From contig JACSSC010000047.1 of assembly GCA_014879445.1 (NCBI GenBank), positions 1-53,180 on the forward strand: a stretch of DNA of 53,180 nt, read 5' to 3'. Positions 52,296-53,180 of this stretch are shown here, piece after piece. The position numbers and the translations under genes were made by a program. Position 1 is the first letter of the stretch. The number at the start of each line of letters is the position of its first letter. Source of the stretch: Candidatus Competibacteraceae bacterium. GTDB lineage: Bacteria; Bacteroidota; Bacteroidia; CAIKAF01. The notes under the pieces were generated by a model. It did not search any database, had not been told where the DNA came from, and was given only the letters and a program-made list of their open reading frames with translations.

Positions 52296-53141
52296 ATGAA
52301 AAAAGGATTACTTTATGTTACCGGAATTTTGGTTGCCGGTACACTGAATGCACAGAATTGCATTCCTGATTACAACCCTAGTGCAACTACACTTGGTTTT
52401 GACCCCAACCCAATCGTGGGCTCTGTAGAGGGTGTGCCTTACGATGAAGTTGTAACCATCGTACTTCCTAGACAAGTAGATAACACTTTAACACCAACTC
52501 CTGGAGATTCTATTCCGCTATGTAAGATAGAAATTCTGAGTGTGTCAGGTGTGCCTTCTGGATATAATTACGAAGTTTGGGCCACAACACTAGGATCAGG
52601 TACTGCATATAATGTGTTGGCATTAACTGTGGATACAATTCCAGTTCACCCGACTAACCCCCTTACCCGTGGATGTTTGCGTCTTAGCAACAGCAATCCT
52701 CCCGGTCCCACTATTGATCCTTTAATTGATTCAATTCCAATTACTGTTATTATTGCAGCTTGGGCTAACCTTGGGTTTGGTTGTACCTCACTTGAATCTG
52801 TTGGCGGAACAGATACATTTATTGTAAAACTTCCAGTTAAGGATGCCGTTTTTGCCAGTGTTGAAACCGAGATTGAAAACGAAGTATTTGCTGTGTATTC
52901 TAACTACCCTAACCCTGCAAATCAACAAACTACCTTGAGTTTCACTACTCCTGTTGCTGCACCCGTTCAAGTTACCATTATGGATGCATTAGGCCGACAG
53001 GTTTTTGCCACTTCATTCACTAGTAAACAAGGTATTAATACATTGCCTGTAAGTACTCAAAATCTGAGATCCGGTATGTATCTATATACCATTCATTACA
53101 ATGGCAAAGCAATAACTAAAAAGCTGATTGTAAACAAATAA
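52296..53141 (+). CDS. Secreted protein with type IX secretion C-terminal sorting domain
   Basis: A 281-residue protein: signal peptide (cleavage after ...GTLNAQ, about residue 19), an unrecognised beta-rich region with four cysteines (about 20-185), and a type A sorting domain (about 205-281) with YPNPANQQTTLSF, VTIMDALGRQV and LRSGMYLYTI...KKLIVNK. The domain directs export by the PorSS/T9SS machinery and is usually cut off at the surface. No enzymatic motif is seen. Its gene ends near the window edge, followed by a palindrome. Confidence 0.92.
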   Translation: MKKGLLYVTGILVAGTLNAQNCIPDYNPSATTLGFDPNPIVGSVEGVPYDEVVTIVLPRQVDNTLTPTPGDSIPLCKIEILSVSGVPSGYNYEVWATTLGSGTAYNVLALTVDTIPVHPTNPLTRGCLRLSNSNPPGPTIDPLIDSIPITVIIAAWANLGFGCTSLESVGGTDTFIVKLPVKDAVFASVETEIENEVFAVYSNYPNPANQQTTLSFTTPVAAPVQVTIMDALGRQVFATSFTSKQGINTLPVSTQNLRSGMYLYTIHYNGKAITKKLIVNK

Positions 53142-53162
53142 TCTAATAATTTATTATGAAAA

Positions 53163-53180
53163 GCCACACATATGTGTGGC
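53163..53180 (+). terminator. Perfect palindrome at the window edge, probable terminator
   Basis: GCCACACATATGTGTGGC is a perfect inverted repeat preceded by AAAA, 21 bp after the T9SS cargo gene. A following T-tract would make it an intrinsic terminator, but the window ends here. Confidence 0.6.

Overview
This window is a stretch of chromosome from a member of the Bacteroidetes (Bacteroidota). The evidence is: many genes have the phylum's promoter element TAnnTTTG just upstream, several with a TTTG box 16-20 bp further up; Shine-Dalgarno sequences are mostly absent; marker families of the phylum are present (Bat aerotolerance operon, type IX secretion C-terminal domain, Omp28, a second LpxD beside efp, reg_prop/Y_Y_Y histidine kinase); and the DNA is AT-rich. 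I cannot name an order or genus. I found no IS element, prophage, integrase, CRISPR array or rRNA; it reads as a dense vertically inherited core region.

Layout. 1-2.0 kb: tRNA-Ser(UGA) with a clear promoter and terminator, then a divergent Nudix / pyrE-SRPBCC locus. 2.1-6.4 kb: two tandem secreted penicillin-acylase-type Ntn hydrolases, meeting typA tail to tail. 8.4-12.7 kb: an M42 aminopeptidase, then an envelope operon of a TlpA-like thioredoxin, a predicted beta-barrel protein and an Omp28-type lipoprotein with a CxxC. 12.7-17.3 kb: rimP-nusA-infB, with a terminator-like hairpin in the rimP leader and a separate promoter for infB. 17.6-20.9 kb: surface polysaccharide genes (GT2 glycosyltransferase, Wzz-like protein, O-antigen ligase/polymerase). 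20.9-23.7 kb: efp, second lpxD and a GAF-SpoIIE phosphatase in one minus-strand operon. 23.8-25.2 kb: a low-complexity secreted protein and ridA. 25.3-29.3 kb: valS, a small membrane protein and rsgA. 29.3-34.4 kb: pgk, an NDP-sugar epimerase with rmlA, and a large GT-C-like membrane protein. 34.4-43.1 kb: a phosphoesterase and the complete eight-gene Bat operon. 43.3-45.8 kb: NADP isocitrate dehydrogenase and a secreted bleomycin-hydrolase-like peptidase. 45.9-50.6 kb: a two-component system followed by an alpha/beta hydrolase. 50.6-53.2 kb: an LptF/G permease, a STAS protein and a T9SS cargo protein.

The most informative new signals are regulatory. (i) The response-regulator gene and the following hydrolase gene each carry an 18-bp related, partly palindromic element (15 of 18 bases identical) placed 21 and 22 bp upstream of their -7 elements, suggesting an operator of the LuxR-type regulator. 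(ii) Several genes (pyrE, M42 peptidase, sensor kinase, lptF/G) have a -7 element ending only 4-6 nt before the start codon, implying leaderless mRNAs; in pyrE this element overlaps the start codon of the divergent gene. (iii) A GC-rich hairpin with a T-tract lies between promoter and start codon of rimP, a likely attenuator of the rimP-nusA part of the operon, with infB uncoupled by its own promoter. (iv) All five convergent gene pairs meet with 7 bp or less between stops, or overlap, and show no terminator.

All assignments come from reading motifs by eye; no database search was run.
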